A DNA stretch of 64,000 nucleotides from Simmondsia chinensis (taxonomy: Eukaryota > Streptophyta > Magnoliopsida > Caryophyllales > Simmondsiaceae): assembly GCA_018398585.1 (NCBI GenBank), contig JAGTTD010000001.1:6140501-6204500 (forward strand), read 5' to 3'. Below the pieces are notes generated by a model. The model did no database searches. It was not told the origin of the DNA and worked only from the letters and a program-made list of their open reading frames with translations. Each line of letters begins with the position of its first letter. The first letter of the stretch is position 1. Shown piece after piece: positions 10,382 through 21,892 of this stretch. Made by a program: the position numbers and the translations under genes.

Positions 10382-13300
10382 GTGCCGAGATATGCAAAGT
10401 TCCTCAAGGAACTTTGTACAAACAAAAGGAAGTTAAAAGGGGACGAAAAGGTAAGTATCGGGGAAAACGTATCAGCTGTTATCCAAAAGAAGCTTCCCCC
10501 TAAGTGCAAGGATCCAGGTATGTTTTCAGTCCCGTGTAAGATTGGCAATGCTAGGTTAGAAAGAGCAATGCTAGATTTAGGAGCATCAATAAATGTCATG
10601 CCTAGATCCATATATGCTTACCTAGATTTAGGGCCATTAAAAGAAACTGGAATTGTCATTCAACTTGCTGATAGGTCAAATGCATACCCAGATGGTGTGA
10701 TTGAGGATGTCCTTGCCCAAGTAAATGAACTGGTCTTTCCTGATGATTTTTATGTTCTTGATATGAAGGATGATAATATGGCTTCTAATGATGCTCCAAT
10801 CTTGTTAGGAAGACCTTTTCTTAAAACATCTAGAACTAAGATTGATGTGCATGAAGGAACACTCACTATGGAATTTGATGGAGAAACTGTAAAGTTTAAT
10901 ATTTTTGAGGCCATGAGATATACTAGTGATGTGCATTCTATTTGTTCTATTGATGTAATTGACACGTTAGCACAGGAGACATTTGAGTTAGATGGAGAGG
11001 ATGTCGTGAATGTGGCAATTAGCCACAATTTCGATGTAGACAGCATGGGTGAAAGCAAGATGGCCATGAGTGAGTCACTCGATCTTTGCCAATGGAAAGG
11101 TATGCTGTATGTAGTTTGAGTTTACCTATTTCTTACACAAAACTTCTACCTTCCAGTGTGCAGACACCGGAGTTAGAGTTAAAGCCTTTGCCATCCCATT
11201 TAAAGTATGTGTATTTGGGGGAAGGAGAGACACTTCCTGTGATAATTGTAAAAGATCTCTCTCATTCTCAAGAGGAGCGTTTGGTGCATGTGTTAAGGGA
11301 GCATAAGACTGCAATTGGGTGGACCATTGCCGACATAAAGCAATTAGCCCCTCTATGTGCATGCACCGGATTTTGCTAGAGGAGAATGCCATGCCGTCTA
11401 GGGAGGCACAACACAGGTTGAACCCACCTATGATGGAGGTGGTGAAGAAGGAAATTTTGAAACTGTTGGATGTAGGAGTGATTTACCCAATTTCTGACTC
11501 TAAGTGGGTAAGTCCAATTCATGTGGTCCCCAAGAAGACCGAGATCACATTGGTAAAAAACAAAGATGGTGAGTTCGTTCCAACTTGAGTACAAAGTGGT
11601 TGGAGAGTGTGCATAGACTACTGCAAACTCAATGGGGCAACTAGAAAGGATCACTTTCCTTTTCCTTTCATAGATCAAATGATAGAATGTCCGGCTGGTA
11701 GATCTCACTTTTGTTTTCTTGATGGATATTCAGGTTATAACCAGATTGCAATTGCACCAGAGGACCAAGAGAAGACGACCTTCACTTGTCCTTTCGGGAC
11801 GTTCGCATATCGGAGGATGCCGTTTGGACTTTGCAACGCCTCGGCCACATTCCAAAGGTGGATGGTTAGCATATTTTCTGACTATGTTGAGCAAATAATG
11901 GAAGTATTTATGGATGATTTCACAGTTCACGGAAATTCATTTGATAAATGCTTAGAGAACTTTACACTTGTACTTAAAAGGTGCATAGAAACTAGCCTTG
12001 TTTTGAATTTTGAAAAGTGTCATTTTATGGTTGAACAAGGTGTAGCTCTAGGGCATGTTGTCTCTTCTAGGGGAATTGAAGTTGATAAAGCTAAGATAGA
12101 TGTTATAAAATCTTTACCTTACCCCACGAATGTGAGGGGAAGTGCGATCTTTTTTGGGCCATGCAGGATTCTATCGAAGGTTTATCAAAGATTTTTCTAA
12201 GATAGCATTGCCCCTATGCAATTTGCTAGGCAACGATGTGGAATTTGTGTTTGATGAGAGTTGCAAGGAGGCTTTTAACAAGCTAAAGGAGTACTTGGTT
12301 TTAGCTCCAATCATACATCCTCCTGATTGGGACCTACCGTCCGAGATATTGTGTGACGCTAGTGACAGAACAGTGTGGGCCGTGCTGGGCTAACGACTAG
12401 GACAAGTACCTCATGTTATCTACTATGCATCAAGGACTTTGGATGCTGCCCAATGCAATTACACCACGATAGAAAAAGAACTTTTTGCTATTGTATTTGC
12501 TTTGGAAAATTTTCGTTCCTATTTGCTTGGTACTAAAGTTACTATGTATTCTAATCATGCAGCTCTAAGGTACCTTTGGAAGAAGAAAGAAGCAAAACCA
12601 AGACTAATAAGATGGATATTGTTGTTGCAAGAATTTGACATCGAGATGAAGGATAGAAGAGGTGCAGAGAATTATGTGGCAGATCATTTGAGCCGCTTAG
12701 TTCTAGAAGAAGAAGCACTACCTTTAGAGGAACTCTTCCCGGTTGAGCATTTGTATGCTATGTCCATGGGAGTGCCTTGGTATGCGGATATAGTTAATTA
12801 TTTGGTTACTAAGTCACTTCCTGGAAACCTGACAAAAGCTCAAAGGGACAAAATCAAGAGTGATGCAAAATACTATGTTTGGGATAATCCATATCTATGG
12901 AAACATTGTGCAGACCAAGTAATAAAAAGGTGTGTTCCGGAGAGTGAATTTTATTCTATTCTAACTTTTTGTCACTCTTATGAAGGTGGAGGTCACTTTG
13001 GCCCTAAAAGGACGGCACATAAGGTACTTGAATGTGGATTTTATTGGCCTTCTATCCATAAGGATACACATTTGTTCTGTAAGACTTGTGAACAATGCCA
13101 AAGGACAGGTAACATCTCTCAAAGGAATCAAATGCCCTTAACTTCTATACTTGCATGTAAAATTTTTGATATTTGGGGTATTAATTTTATGGGACCGTTT
13201 CCTCCCTCCTATGGTAATGCTTACATACTTTTAGCTGTTGATTATGTTTCCAAATGGGTGGAAGCTAAGGCCACCAAGACTGATGATTCTAAAGTTGTTG

Positions 13301-14121
13301 TAGACTTTGTCAGGACTTCTATCTTTAACAGGTTTGGAACACCTAAGGCTATCATCAGTGATCGAGGTACCCATTTCTGCAACCAGGCTATTGATGTACT
13401 TTTAAGGAATTACCATGTAACTCACAAAGTGTCCACCGCATATCACCCCCAAAGAAGTGGGCAAGCTGAGATTTCCAATAGAGAGGTGAAATCCATTCTT
13501 GAGAAGGTCATCAATCCCAATAGGAAGGATTGGAGTACGAAGCTAGATAAAGCTTTATGGGCTTATAGGACAGCCTACAAAACACCAATTGGTATGTTGC
13601 CATATTGCTTGGTGTTTGGGAAGGCTTGTCACCTTCCTGTGGAGCTAGAACATAAGGCGTTTTAGGCAATTAAGAAATGCAACTTAGATCTTGAGGAAGC
13701 CGAAAAACAAAGGAAGTTGCAGCTACAAGAACTGGAGGATATAAGGAATGATGCATATGAGAACGCAAGGATTTATGAGGACAAGACTAAGGCGTTTCAT
13801 AATAAGATGATTGCTAGAAAGAATTTTAAAGTTGGGCAAAAAGTTCTCCTTTATGATTCTAGACTCAGACTTTTTCCTGGTAAGCTTCGTTCTAGGTGGA
13901 TTGGTCCTTTTGTTGTTACCAAGGTTTATTCTCATGGTGAAGGGGAAATACAAAGCTTGGAGATGAATAAGGTATTCAAGGTGAATGGACACAGGCTCAA
14001 ACCGTTCTATGACAATTTTCAAGTGCAAGTGATGGATGGTCTTAACATGGAGGATCCGTTGATGGAGCTTGAAGTCGGGCAAACAACTCTAAATAATTGC
14101 GCTGCTTGGGAGGCAACCTAA
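10382..14121 (+). pseudogene. Athila-like pol: protease-RT-RNase H-integrase, broken
   Basis: The protease (from 10382) has MLDLGASINVMP. The RT has CIDYCKLN (about 11610), FLDGYSGYNQI and a FMDD catalytic motif (11907-11918). RNase H (about 12340-12690) keeps LCDASD and IEKELFAI, but the later TDH-type site reads [10 protein letters not shown], with Asn at 12553-12555. Integrase: an HHCC-type zinc region ([14 protein letters not shown]...CKTCEQCQ, about 12985-13105), then a core with GIDF changed to GINF (Asn at 13183-13185), [10 protein letters not shown] and the Glu in GQAEISNRE. Breaks: frame changes near 11100, 11350 and 12150; TGA 11586-11588; TAA 12391-12393; TAG 13663-13665. The first integrase catalytic Asp is lost, so the enzyme is dead even apart from the stops. 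Confidence 0.9.
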
Positions 14122-15551
14122 GAATAAAGAGATTTGAATTTTCTATCCCTTACATTTTAATGCTTTCTAGGAATTATTACTCTAGGTTGATGGTTTCACT
14201 CTTATTCTCTACTTATATGAAGTTTTCTTTCCTTTGCATGCAAGACTTCCATTGGGGACAATGGAAGGATTAAGTGTGGGGGAGGGAAAATTTTGTGCAC
14301 AACACATATTTCATGATCATTTTAAGGAACTTTCCTTAGATTGATAAGATTCTACATGTCATGAGTAAGAAGTAATCAATTTTGAAAAGAACATGAATTG
14401 ATTAAATAGATTAACTCACTATTTGAGAAATTCTTGATATGGTAATTGAGTTGAAAAGTTGAAGCATGTTGATATGGTAGATCATGACATTTTGTGAGCT
14501 TTTAAGCCTTTGATTGATACATCTTTATATCAATATGATTTCTTCTATGTGTCTTGTTCATTCTTGATTGTGTTACTCTAGAACTTGCCTTAGTTCTTGT
14601 CGAGATTACACTGATTCATATGCATACATGAAAGTGATGAAGGCAATTAGGTTTCTTTCCACCACTTGAGCCAAATAAGCCGACCCTGACATTTGATCTC
14701 TAGTGAGCCAATTTTGAGCCATATATACGCTTTATTTATTTTGTATTAACCCACAGTATGAGCCAATATCACAAAAAAAAAAAAAAAAAAAAAAACCAAA
14801 TGTTTCTACCTAACCTAAGGATTAGTAGAGCATTTGAGTTCTTGATTTAATGGTGAAGTTTGGTGTTCATTAGAAGAAGTGGAATAAGACCAAAAATTGA
14901 GTTTATGTAATCAAGGAATGACATATCTTATTTGCTTTGATCAAAATAATATTCGTATGTGTTTAAAATGAAAAAAAAAGAGAACGGGTATAATGAAGCA
15001 GAAAGAAAAAACAAGAAGTATGTTATGCTCATAAATTCTCGTCTTTGAGGTGGAAAGTGATTGTATTGTTCCTGATATTACAATGTTAGGTTAAGGATTT
15101 AATTGCTCTACTATTTCCTATGGTTTTTAGCACCACATAACCTAAATGTTCCATACCTTTGTTACCCATGGCCCCGTTACAACCAAATTAAAAGACCTTC
15201 TGATTCATGATTTGCATATGATCTAAGTAGTGGAGATGAGATGGCCAAGCAAGCCTATGGTAGTACATTTTCATGAATTGAACCTGAGCGATAATAAATG
15301 AAACCAAAACACATGAGAGCTGGAGTGCAAACACAATACCGTGTGAGGATCTACTATGTTGATATGTTAAGCTCTTCGATTCAAAGTCTATATTAAGAGA
15401 GTTCGAATTAGTTGGGACGATTTGTTTAAGAAATTCTATGTTTCTTGGATTACTTGGATATGTTCTAACTTATGATGTGAGGTTCTTTGATATCTATGGA
15501 AAGGTAGAGTTCAAATGTAGTTTAGGTTTTGCTCGAGGACGACCAAAAGCT
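14122..15551 (+). other. Athila-like 3' non-coding region
   Basis: About 1.4 kb between the end of pol and the polypurine tract with no sizeable open frame. Athila elements often carry an env-like gene here; none is recognisable. It contains poly-A runs (about 14774-14795) and, at 14272-14287, a purine tract whose core AAGTGTGGGGG matches the true polypurine tract at 15552-15566. Confidence 0.7.
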
Positions 15552-15566
15552 AAGTGTGGGGGAATT
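15552..15566 (+). promoter_or_regulatory. Polypurine tract of the Athila-like element
   Basis: AAGTGTGGGGGAATT lies directly against the TGATAAG start of the 3' LTR, the position at which plus-strand DNA synthesis is primed. Confidence 0.85.
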
Positions 15567-16991
15567 TGATAAGTGCTAGAAATGTTATATTTAATTATCA
15601 TACTTTATGCTTTTTGGTTGTGTTTTTTTATGATTATTTATGTTTTTAAATTAATAATTCTTTATTTTTGAATTTTAGTAATTATTTGATTGTTTCCTTG
15701 ATTTTAGGAACTGATATGGGATTAATTGATAAGAAATTTGGATGGCAAGTTGGAGGGAATTTCAATTTGGACAAAAATCTACTTAGAATCTCAATTGGAT
15801 AAGAATTGGAAGTTACTTGGGGGCCAAGAAGCTCGTTTTATGTGGTAAAACATTTTCTTTTGGGCTTTTTGACTTATTTTCCAGTTGACAAATGCTTATC
15901 TTAAGGTGTTTCCTAATTTAAAAAGGATTCCAAGAAGATTACATGCCTAATTTTTAGGAGAATTCAGTTAAAAAAATAATAATAAAACGTGGTGGAGAGC
16001 CCTAACCAAGGATCATCAAGGGATACACGTTTTTTAAGATCCAAGGAGCTGTAGAGACGTGTTCTTCATCAATTAATTCAGCATGAGTTATTCTTATCTT
16101 TCCTTTAATTCTTTCTTTTCTTCAATGATCATGAGTGTGTAACCTTTTATTATTCTGTAGAGAAAGGATTGAAACCATGAATTTGTGATCATGAGACAAG
16201 TATTTTGATTTTAATGAATTTCACATCGCTATGTTCAAATATCTATGAATCATCTATGCTTGAATGTCATGATTGATGGATTGGTTGTGTGGGAAGCCTA
16301 CTACTCAATTACTTCTTGATATCTAATGCTAGTTAATGATTCTAAGTTTGTAATTGCTTGGTTGAATTAACACAAGTAGCAAATAATAAAGACATGGATG
16401 GTCAAGTTTATGCTTTATGTTATGGTGTTTCATAGTCTAGATTAAATATCTGCCTCATCGTATGTTATTGTCTAGGATTGATGATGTCTTTCTTATTCGT
16501 TAAAGCTGCCATTAGATTAAACTTTTCAATCGTTTAAGGGTTCTTTAGTGGTTAGGGTTTAATTGCAGGTCATCCGGATTAAACCAAAATTAAGGAAAGA
16601 TAGGGAATAATAGTTTCGTTAGTGAATTCTACAGTCAATATATTTAAACTAGTGAATTGAATGTGTTGATGATTAATTACTAAATTCATGGTGAATTTCT
16701 CTATTCTCTATTGAATGCTTTTAATATATTGTTAAGAACCTTTAGAAAGTTCACATCTTTAATAGATTACTTCATCTAGCATACTTTAGATAGTTGAATC
16801 CCGAACCGCCCCCCCCCCCCCCCCTCCTCCCCCGAATTTACTTGCGTTATTAGATTAGTTATTTAGGAAACTCAAATTTAGATAATTCAAACACTTTAAT
16901 CCTCGTGGGATCGACCTCTACTTACCCTATCTACTAGTTAGTTAGGTTGATTTAGAATTTAATTTTAATTTGCCGCACTCGACACGCATCA
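15567..16991 (+). repeat. 3' LTR of the Athila-like element (1425 bp)
   Basis: The 3' copy starts TGATAAGTGCTAGAAATG and ends CGACACGCATCA, followed by TCACG. It matches 7181-8619 with scattered differences. Its poly-C run (16809-16824) is about half as long as that of the 5' copy and is followed by TCCTCCCCC. Confidence 0.95.
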
Positions 16992-16996
16992 TCACG

Positions 16997-18026
16997 GCAG
17001 TAAAAACAAAGGTTACGTGCACGTAAGTCATCAAGGTCAGCAGGATATAATCCACGATTTGGACGATCAATTGGAGAAGGTCCAGCTGGGGGGGGGGGGG
17101 GGGGGGGGGGGGGGAGGGGGGGATTGGTGGCCAGTAATGGGTTAGGTGTTAATTTTGCTAAGTTACTTGATAAGGGAAGAATGTGAGTTGACTTGGCTGG
17201 ATTCTTGCTAGTTACCTGCTCAATGTACTCACAATTCTTCTCTTGTAACTAAGCCAAAATAATGGCCTCTTGTAAGGTGTTCGGCTTAAACATTTTAAGC
17301 CACCCGACCAAGTCTTCACACAGTCCTCCCATGAAAATGCCAACCCTTTGTTCTTTGTTCAACCCACTACGGCATACCAATGATTCAAATGCCGTCAAAT
17401 ATTCCTCCAAACTACTCGTTTTCTTCAGTTTGTTTAGCTATGTGAGGGGGTTCTGAGCACTTTTAAAGAAATGAACCCTAACCTCAACCGAGTACACATC
17501 CCAAGGGATGGGAACTCCTGTAGGCCACGACTGCTAGTAGGCATTATGCCACCCAAGGGCGGCGCCCTCAAGCGCCACACTTGCCAACATCACTTTCAAA
17601 TCCTCAGGCGTTTGATTAAGAACAAAGTACCTCTCACATTGATACAACTAATTCACCACATCACTCTCATTAAATCTCGGGAAGTCTATTTTAGTAAGGC
17701 GAGTTGGGAATTGGTAATTACCTCTTTGGGGGTTTCGTTTGGGAGCAGGGGAAAGAGATTGGTGCTTCGATCCTCGATCATCACTGTGCTGTGATGGTGG
17801 CAGTGCATGTCCAGCATGTGTCAATCCAGTGATTGTCCTCATTTGCAACGATAGTCCATTCATCATCTGCCGCACTTCAGCTATGAATTCATCCAAGTTA
17901 TTGCATCGCTGATCAAGCGTTTCCTCCAAATCTCTTGTCAACATCTGTTGTCGAGTGCCATCTGCCATTGGTACCGATTGAAGCTGATCTCAAGCTGGGC
18001 CAAGGAGCGTAAGCTCTGATACCAAT
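16997..18026 (-). pseudogene. Gypsy element 1 gag (5' half of the split element)
   Basis: Minus strand. The likely start is ATG at 17968-17966 (MADGTRQQMLTRDLEETLDQ). A coiled N-terminal region is followed by FPTRLTKIDFPRFNES (about 17715-17655), the entry to the gag core. The remaining core toward 17230 is in other frames, with stops. Near 17000-17035 the minus strand encodes the first half of a CCHC zinc knuckle (CFYC); the second half (FTLGHVC) lies on the far side of the Athila-like insertion, at about 7150-7175. A run of 27 G at 17088-17114 interrupts the region between the gag core and the knuckle. Confidence 0.8.
18013..18024 (-). promoter_or_regulatory. Primer-binding site of gypsy element 1 (tRNA-iMet type)
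   Basis: The minus strand reads TGGTATCAGAGC, the exact complement of the 3' end of plant initiator tRNA-Met, two bases downstream of the LTR end. Confidence 0.9.
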
Positions 18027-18405
18027 TGATAGGATCTGAGGTAGGATCCATTCCTTAGACCCACAACCAACACAATCCAATCGCACCCAATATAATCCAA
18101 TCACAACATTTAAGATCAATGGCTATGGGATAGCGAAGATGCTACCCAATATTGTATATATATGTAAGTATAGCTTCCTAAGGAGTAATTACAAGTATAG
18201 AAGGGGAGGAAGTCTAGAAATAGAAGGGGGAGTGATCACACATACATCAAGAATGAGCAAAACCTTAAGCTAAGCACTCTTATTTATACTAAGTAAATCT
18301 GGCTAGTTATGCTGAGGTGGCATTGGTGCTGATGTGGTGCTGGTGGGTTGGTTTTGGACCGAGTTGGCGAGTTGACTCGATGTTGACTTGATGCCATTCG
18401 TAACA
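18027..18405 (-). repeat. 5' LTR of gypsy element 1 (379 bp)
   Basis: On the minus strand it begins TGTTACGAATGGCATC and ends GATCCTATCA, two bases before the primer site. The partner LTR should lie left of 4244 but is missing, so neither LTR divergence nor the outer target duplication can be read. Confidence 0.8.
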
Positions 18406-18729
18406 TTATATAGCAAACATATACCTTTTTTAATTCTTTTTCTAAAATATTTAATTTGTTTTATTGATAAGTATGTAGACAAAAAATCTCTAAGGCGTAC
18501 ACAAATCCAGGTACCTGTGGTTCGCAAAATATTGCCCTGCAAGGTTTGCTTCTTGATGGGTATGAATGAAATAAACATTAAATCTCAAAAGTAGTTGTTT
18601 TTTTTGATCAACCTCAAAAGTAGTTGTTGGATATGCTTCAATTTAGTGTGAAAACTTGTCCTACATAAAATATTTAATGGGAGCATATTTTGATTGGATG
18701 ATCCGGAACATTTTTTATATAACAGTTTA

Positions 18730-18884
18730 TTACCATTTATGGCTTTTCTTGTTTTGTGTTGGCTTCTTTTTGGTCCCCATGCTGTTGCGGTCGGACTTCG
18801 GCCTCACCTAGCGAGTGGCCGGCTTGTTTTGCGATTTTGTCGCAATTTATCAAAAAAAAAAAAAAAAAATTACCATTTATGGCT
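18730..18884 (+). mobile_element. 5'-truncated LINE-type retroposon with 15-bp TSD
   Basis: TTACCATTTATGGCT is present at 18730-18744 and again at 18870-18884. Between the copies lies about 108 bp that ends in TTTGTCGCAATTTATC and a poly-A run of about 18. A long direct repeat plus a terminal poly-A is the signature of target-primed reverse transcription. The body is GC-richer than its surroundings and is probably the 3' end of a LINE or a processed transcript; I cannot name the source. Confidence 0.8.
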
Positions 18885-20130
18885 ATTGTAAACATTGAAT
18901 AAGGTCATATTAATCTCTTTCATTGAATTGGATCCTTAATGTCCCCATTTACTTGAGACCGTTACATAGGCTTATTGAAGCCTATATAATGGTGGGTCTC
19001 TTATTGGTTGAGATAGACACCAAAAAATTCTTCTCTCTCCTTCTCTCCATGGTAAAACTGAGCAATATTGAGGCGTATACTAGTTTGCAAACCGTCGAGT
19101 ACGCGGGTGTTTCAGGTGTTGTGTTAACCTTGGGGTCGGATTGCCATTTGGTCCTGTTTGTACCAGTGCGAAAGCATAAATGACTTTAGGGCAGTGGTGA
19201 ACTCTACGGCACAACAACAATCTTCATTTTCTCAGATAAGTTCTATTTATTATTTTCCTTATTTTTCCAATAGTAGTGACTAAATCTTGTTGATCAAAAA
19301 ATTCCACTCCCAGGAGCCCAAACTCAGGAAGAGCATCCATGAGATTACATTTGAGGAATTCCACTCAACAACTAAGTTTCAACAAAGCAACCAATCGTTT
19401 GAGGTATAAATTTGAACAATGAACTAAACACAAAAAGTTTGGCATAGTGAGTCTTAAATGCCAAATGAAGCAAAGAAAATGGCCAAAAAGGAACCAACTA
19501 GATATTTGAGCACTCTATTAGTAGATTACAAACATGGTTTACCAAGAGATGAACCATCTAGAAAGTTCAGCTTAGTACGCAAAAAACACGCTCTATTACG
19601 TTCTGTAAAAATGAGTGTCATAAAGCCCCTCACATAGTCCTCTTATGTCTCTTCGGCTTTGAAAGATGGATTGTGGGTCAGAGGTTTGAATTGATGGAAG
19701 GGGCATGAGAACGTGAGACAAAGAAAAAAAGGGGAGTGAGGAAAAAAGAGAGAGAAAAGAAGTTGAGAGTAAGAGAGAACATAAAAAAACTTATAAGGAA
19801 TAAAGATGTGAAAAATTATAGAAAATAATTTCAAATTGTTATCCAAAATTTTCAAAAGAATAAGAAAAGGTGAAAAATTATTTCTAACTATTTTCCTGAA
19901 AAAATGGGGCTTCTGAAAACTTTTACTACTTTTTTCAAGAAAATTTTTTTCAGAAAATTGAAAATTCTCTACTTTCATACGCCCCCTAAAATTTTACGAA
20001 AAGAGATCGAACAACATCGAGACAAAGAGCATGATGGAACCAATGGTCATTCTCTAGGCACCATAGAGTTTCTTCTAGTGCATCAACGCCCTTTCCTCAA
20101 ATCCTAGCCGTTCTATACCCGCTAATCCCA
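18885..20130. other. Stretch without a recognisable gene
   Basis: AT-rich, with a purine-rich segment at about 19690-19800. Open frames of 60-110 codons on both strands have low-complexity composition and no domain. Nothing is supported here. Confidence 0.5.
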
Positions 20131-20394
20131 TTAATAGAGTTATGGCACCCCAATCACCCTCATTACACTCCCCCCCTGCTACTAGTACTTCACTTCTGAT
20201 TCAAAATATCACCCATAATCTCAAAGAAAATTCGAAACCCAAAACCTCGTATTGGCCCTTCATTATTCCTACCTACCCATGCACTTCCACTCATAAATCC
20301 CCCAAATCCATTGCCTATAAACACCCACTCAACCTCATCTAAACCCTCAAATCCTCAAATCAAACCCTTCCCTCTCTGAAGACCACCAACTCAA

Positions 20395-21200
20395 AATGGA
20401 CCATACCCAACAAAATAACCCCAGGAAAGCCTGGAAAGCCTTAGCCAGAGCCTACATTTCCCGGAACCCCAGGAACAAGGGGGTATGAACGAAGCCATTC
20501 AGAAACAAACATTGGTGGAAAAAATTCAAAATGAAAAATTAGTCAAAATAGGGCCCATGAGAGCCATCCTTGATAAAGCTTGGTGTTCTAAAAGGTACAA
20601 TGGAAGTCCATGAACTCTCCCCTAATACTTTCCTTTTTGTTTTTTAAAATTCTTGTGACCATGAAAAAGTCATGGAAGGAACTCCTTGGATTATTAATGA
20701 TTCTCACCTTGTTAATAAGACATGGTCAGGAGATATCCCTTTTGAAGAAATTGATTTCTCAAAGTTTGAAATTTTAGTTCAAATCCATAGACTTCTGTTG
20801 GACCTCATGGCAGTCCAAAATATGGTTATTATCGGTTATATTTTCCCTAAAATTCTAAGCCTGGATATGGATGAAAGATCTTACCTCTTGTGGAGTACAT
20901 TTATTAGAATGAAAGTTCAAATCAACACCGATGAACCTCTAAAGATTCAAGTATGAAAGGCTTGTCGATTTTTGTTATATTTGTGGAAACTTGGCCATGT
21001 GAATAAAGAGTGTCCAGATGAGGAGGCCGCACACCTAGAGCCGTTTTTAGATAGTTTATTAAGAGCTAAAGAATTTAATGCTGAGAAGATCCAGTTGATA
21101 GTGAATTCTGACCAGGAATAAACAAACCCCGTCGAAATGAAAACTGAATCCGCGCTAAGGGATTTGTTTGCGCAAGAGCCACAAATGACCCAAAGGACAG

Positions 21201-21243
<43 letters not shown>

Positions 21244-21340
21244 CGGGTTGATTGGGCTATTTCAACCTTGAATGCTATCCACACTTCCTTATTGTCCCCA
21301 GTGTTGCATTTAGAGGACCATGGGCTTGGGAAAGGGAAGC
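20395..21340 (+). pseudogene. LINE ORF1 (DUF4283-like domain and CCHC knuckle), N-terminal part
   Basis: Readable segments include RAILDKAWCS (about 20560), VHELSPNTFLF, VMEGTPWIINDSHLVNK (20670-20725) and IPFEEIDFSKFEILVQIH, the layout of the DUF4283 domain that opens ORF1 in plant L1 elements. A zinc-knuckle remnant (GHVNKECPDEE) follows at about 20995. ORF1 proteins bind the LINE RNA. There are several stops and frame changes, and a 42-base poly-C run at 21201-21242. The copia element cuts the frame at 21345. Confidence 0.75.
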
Positions 21341-21345
21341 GGAAG

Positions 21346-21805
21346 TGTGCGAAAATAAACAATTTACTCGGATCTCTATCGAATCAAATACCACGACAAT
21401 AACGAGAAATAAATCGGACTAAAAAGAAACGAAACAATCGACACAATGATTTACGTGGAAAACCCCTTACAATTGAAAGGGGAGAAAAACTACGGGCGAA
21501 GATCGGAGCTTTTATTATTGAATCAAAAGAAGAAGAATTACAATATTCTCTCACTCTCAATATTTTTGGTGGCGGCGCCGCAAGGGAAAATGCCTCACAC
21601 AATATTTTTGGATACTTTGTGACGTACCCTACGTCCGTATTTATAGATGCGCAGAAGACCTGTTTCGCGATCGATCGGCCTGCTCTCTGGAAGCGTCCTT
21701 CTTTTACGTAACTTTCCCGATCGATCGAGCTCTACCTCGATCGATCGAACTCCTCACGGCCCTTCTCCTTAATATGCCAAGTAATTTTGAGACATTATCC
21801 TAATA
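21346..21805 (-). repeat. 3' LTR of copia element 1 (460 bp)
   Basis: On the plus strand it begins TGTGCGAAAATAAAC and ends TTATCCTAATA; the partner ends CCTAACA, so the expected terminal TG (minus strand) has become TA. Inside are palindromic CGATCGATCG blocks (about 21670-21765). It lacks a roughly 19-bp unit between two such blocks that the other LTR retains. Confidence 0.9.
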
Positions 21806-21892
21806 AATCTCCACATTGGCTTAAAAATAACATCAACAATAAAACAACTCCACCTTCTCCACAAACGGCCCCTCAACCGGGGCTAACATACA

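Larger units (their letters stand above)
7181..16991 (+). mobile_element. Complete Athila/Tat-like Ty3/gypsy retrotransposon (9.8 kb), decayed
   Basis: LTR-PBS-gag-pol-long 3' region-PPT-LTR structure, with a perfect 5-bp target duplication TCACG on both sides (7176-7180, 16992-16996). The LTRs begin TGATAAGTGC and end GCATCA. Lineage evidence: a tRNA-Asp-type primer site, a gag with the RTLKELVAPDLDQQP head, a protease with DLGAS in place of DTGA or DSGA, and a 1.4-kb region without an open frame between pol and the 3' LTR. The element sits inside the gag zinc knuckle of gypsy element 1 and is therefore younger than it. Confidence 0.95.

Noticed and set aside
10036..11392. Minus-strand frames of up to 191 codons opposite the Athila-like gag and protease
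   Set aside because: They are antisense shadows of the coding strand; the plus strand shows the recognised motifs.
17262..17794. Plus-strand frames of 64 and 107 codons
   Set aside because: Antisense to the gag of gypsy element 1; no independent support.
21075..21362. Minus-strand 95-codon frame with a long poly-Gly run
   Set aside because: It is produced by the 42-base poly-C tract and spans the LINE/copia boundary.
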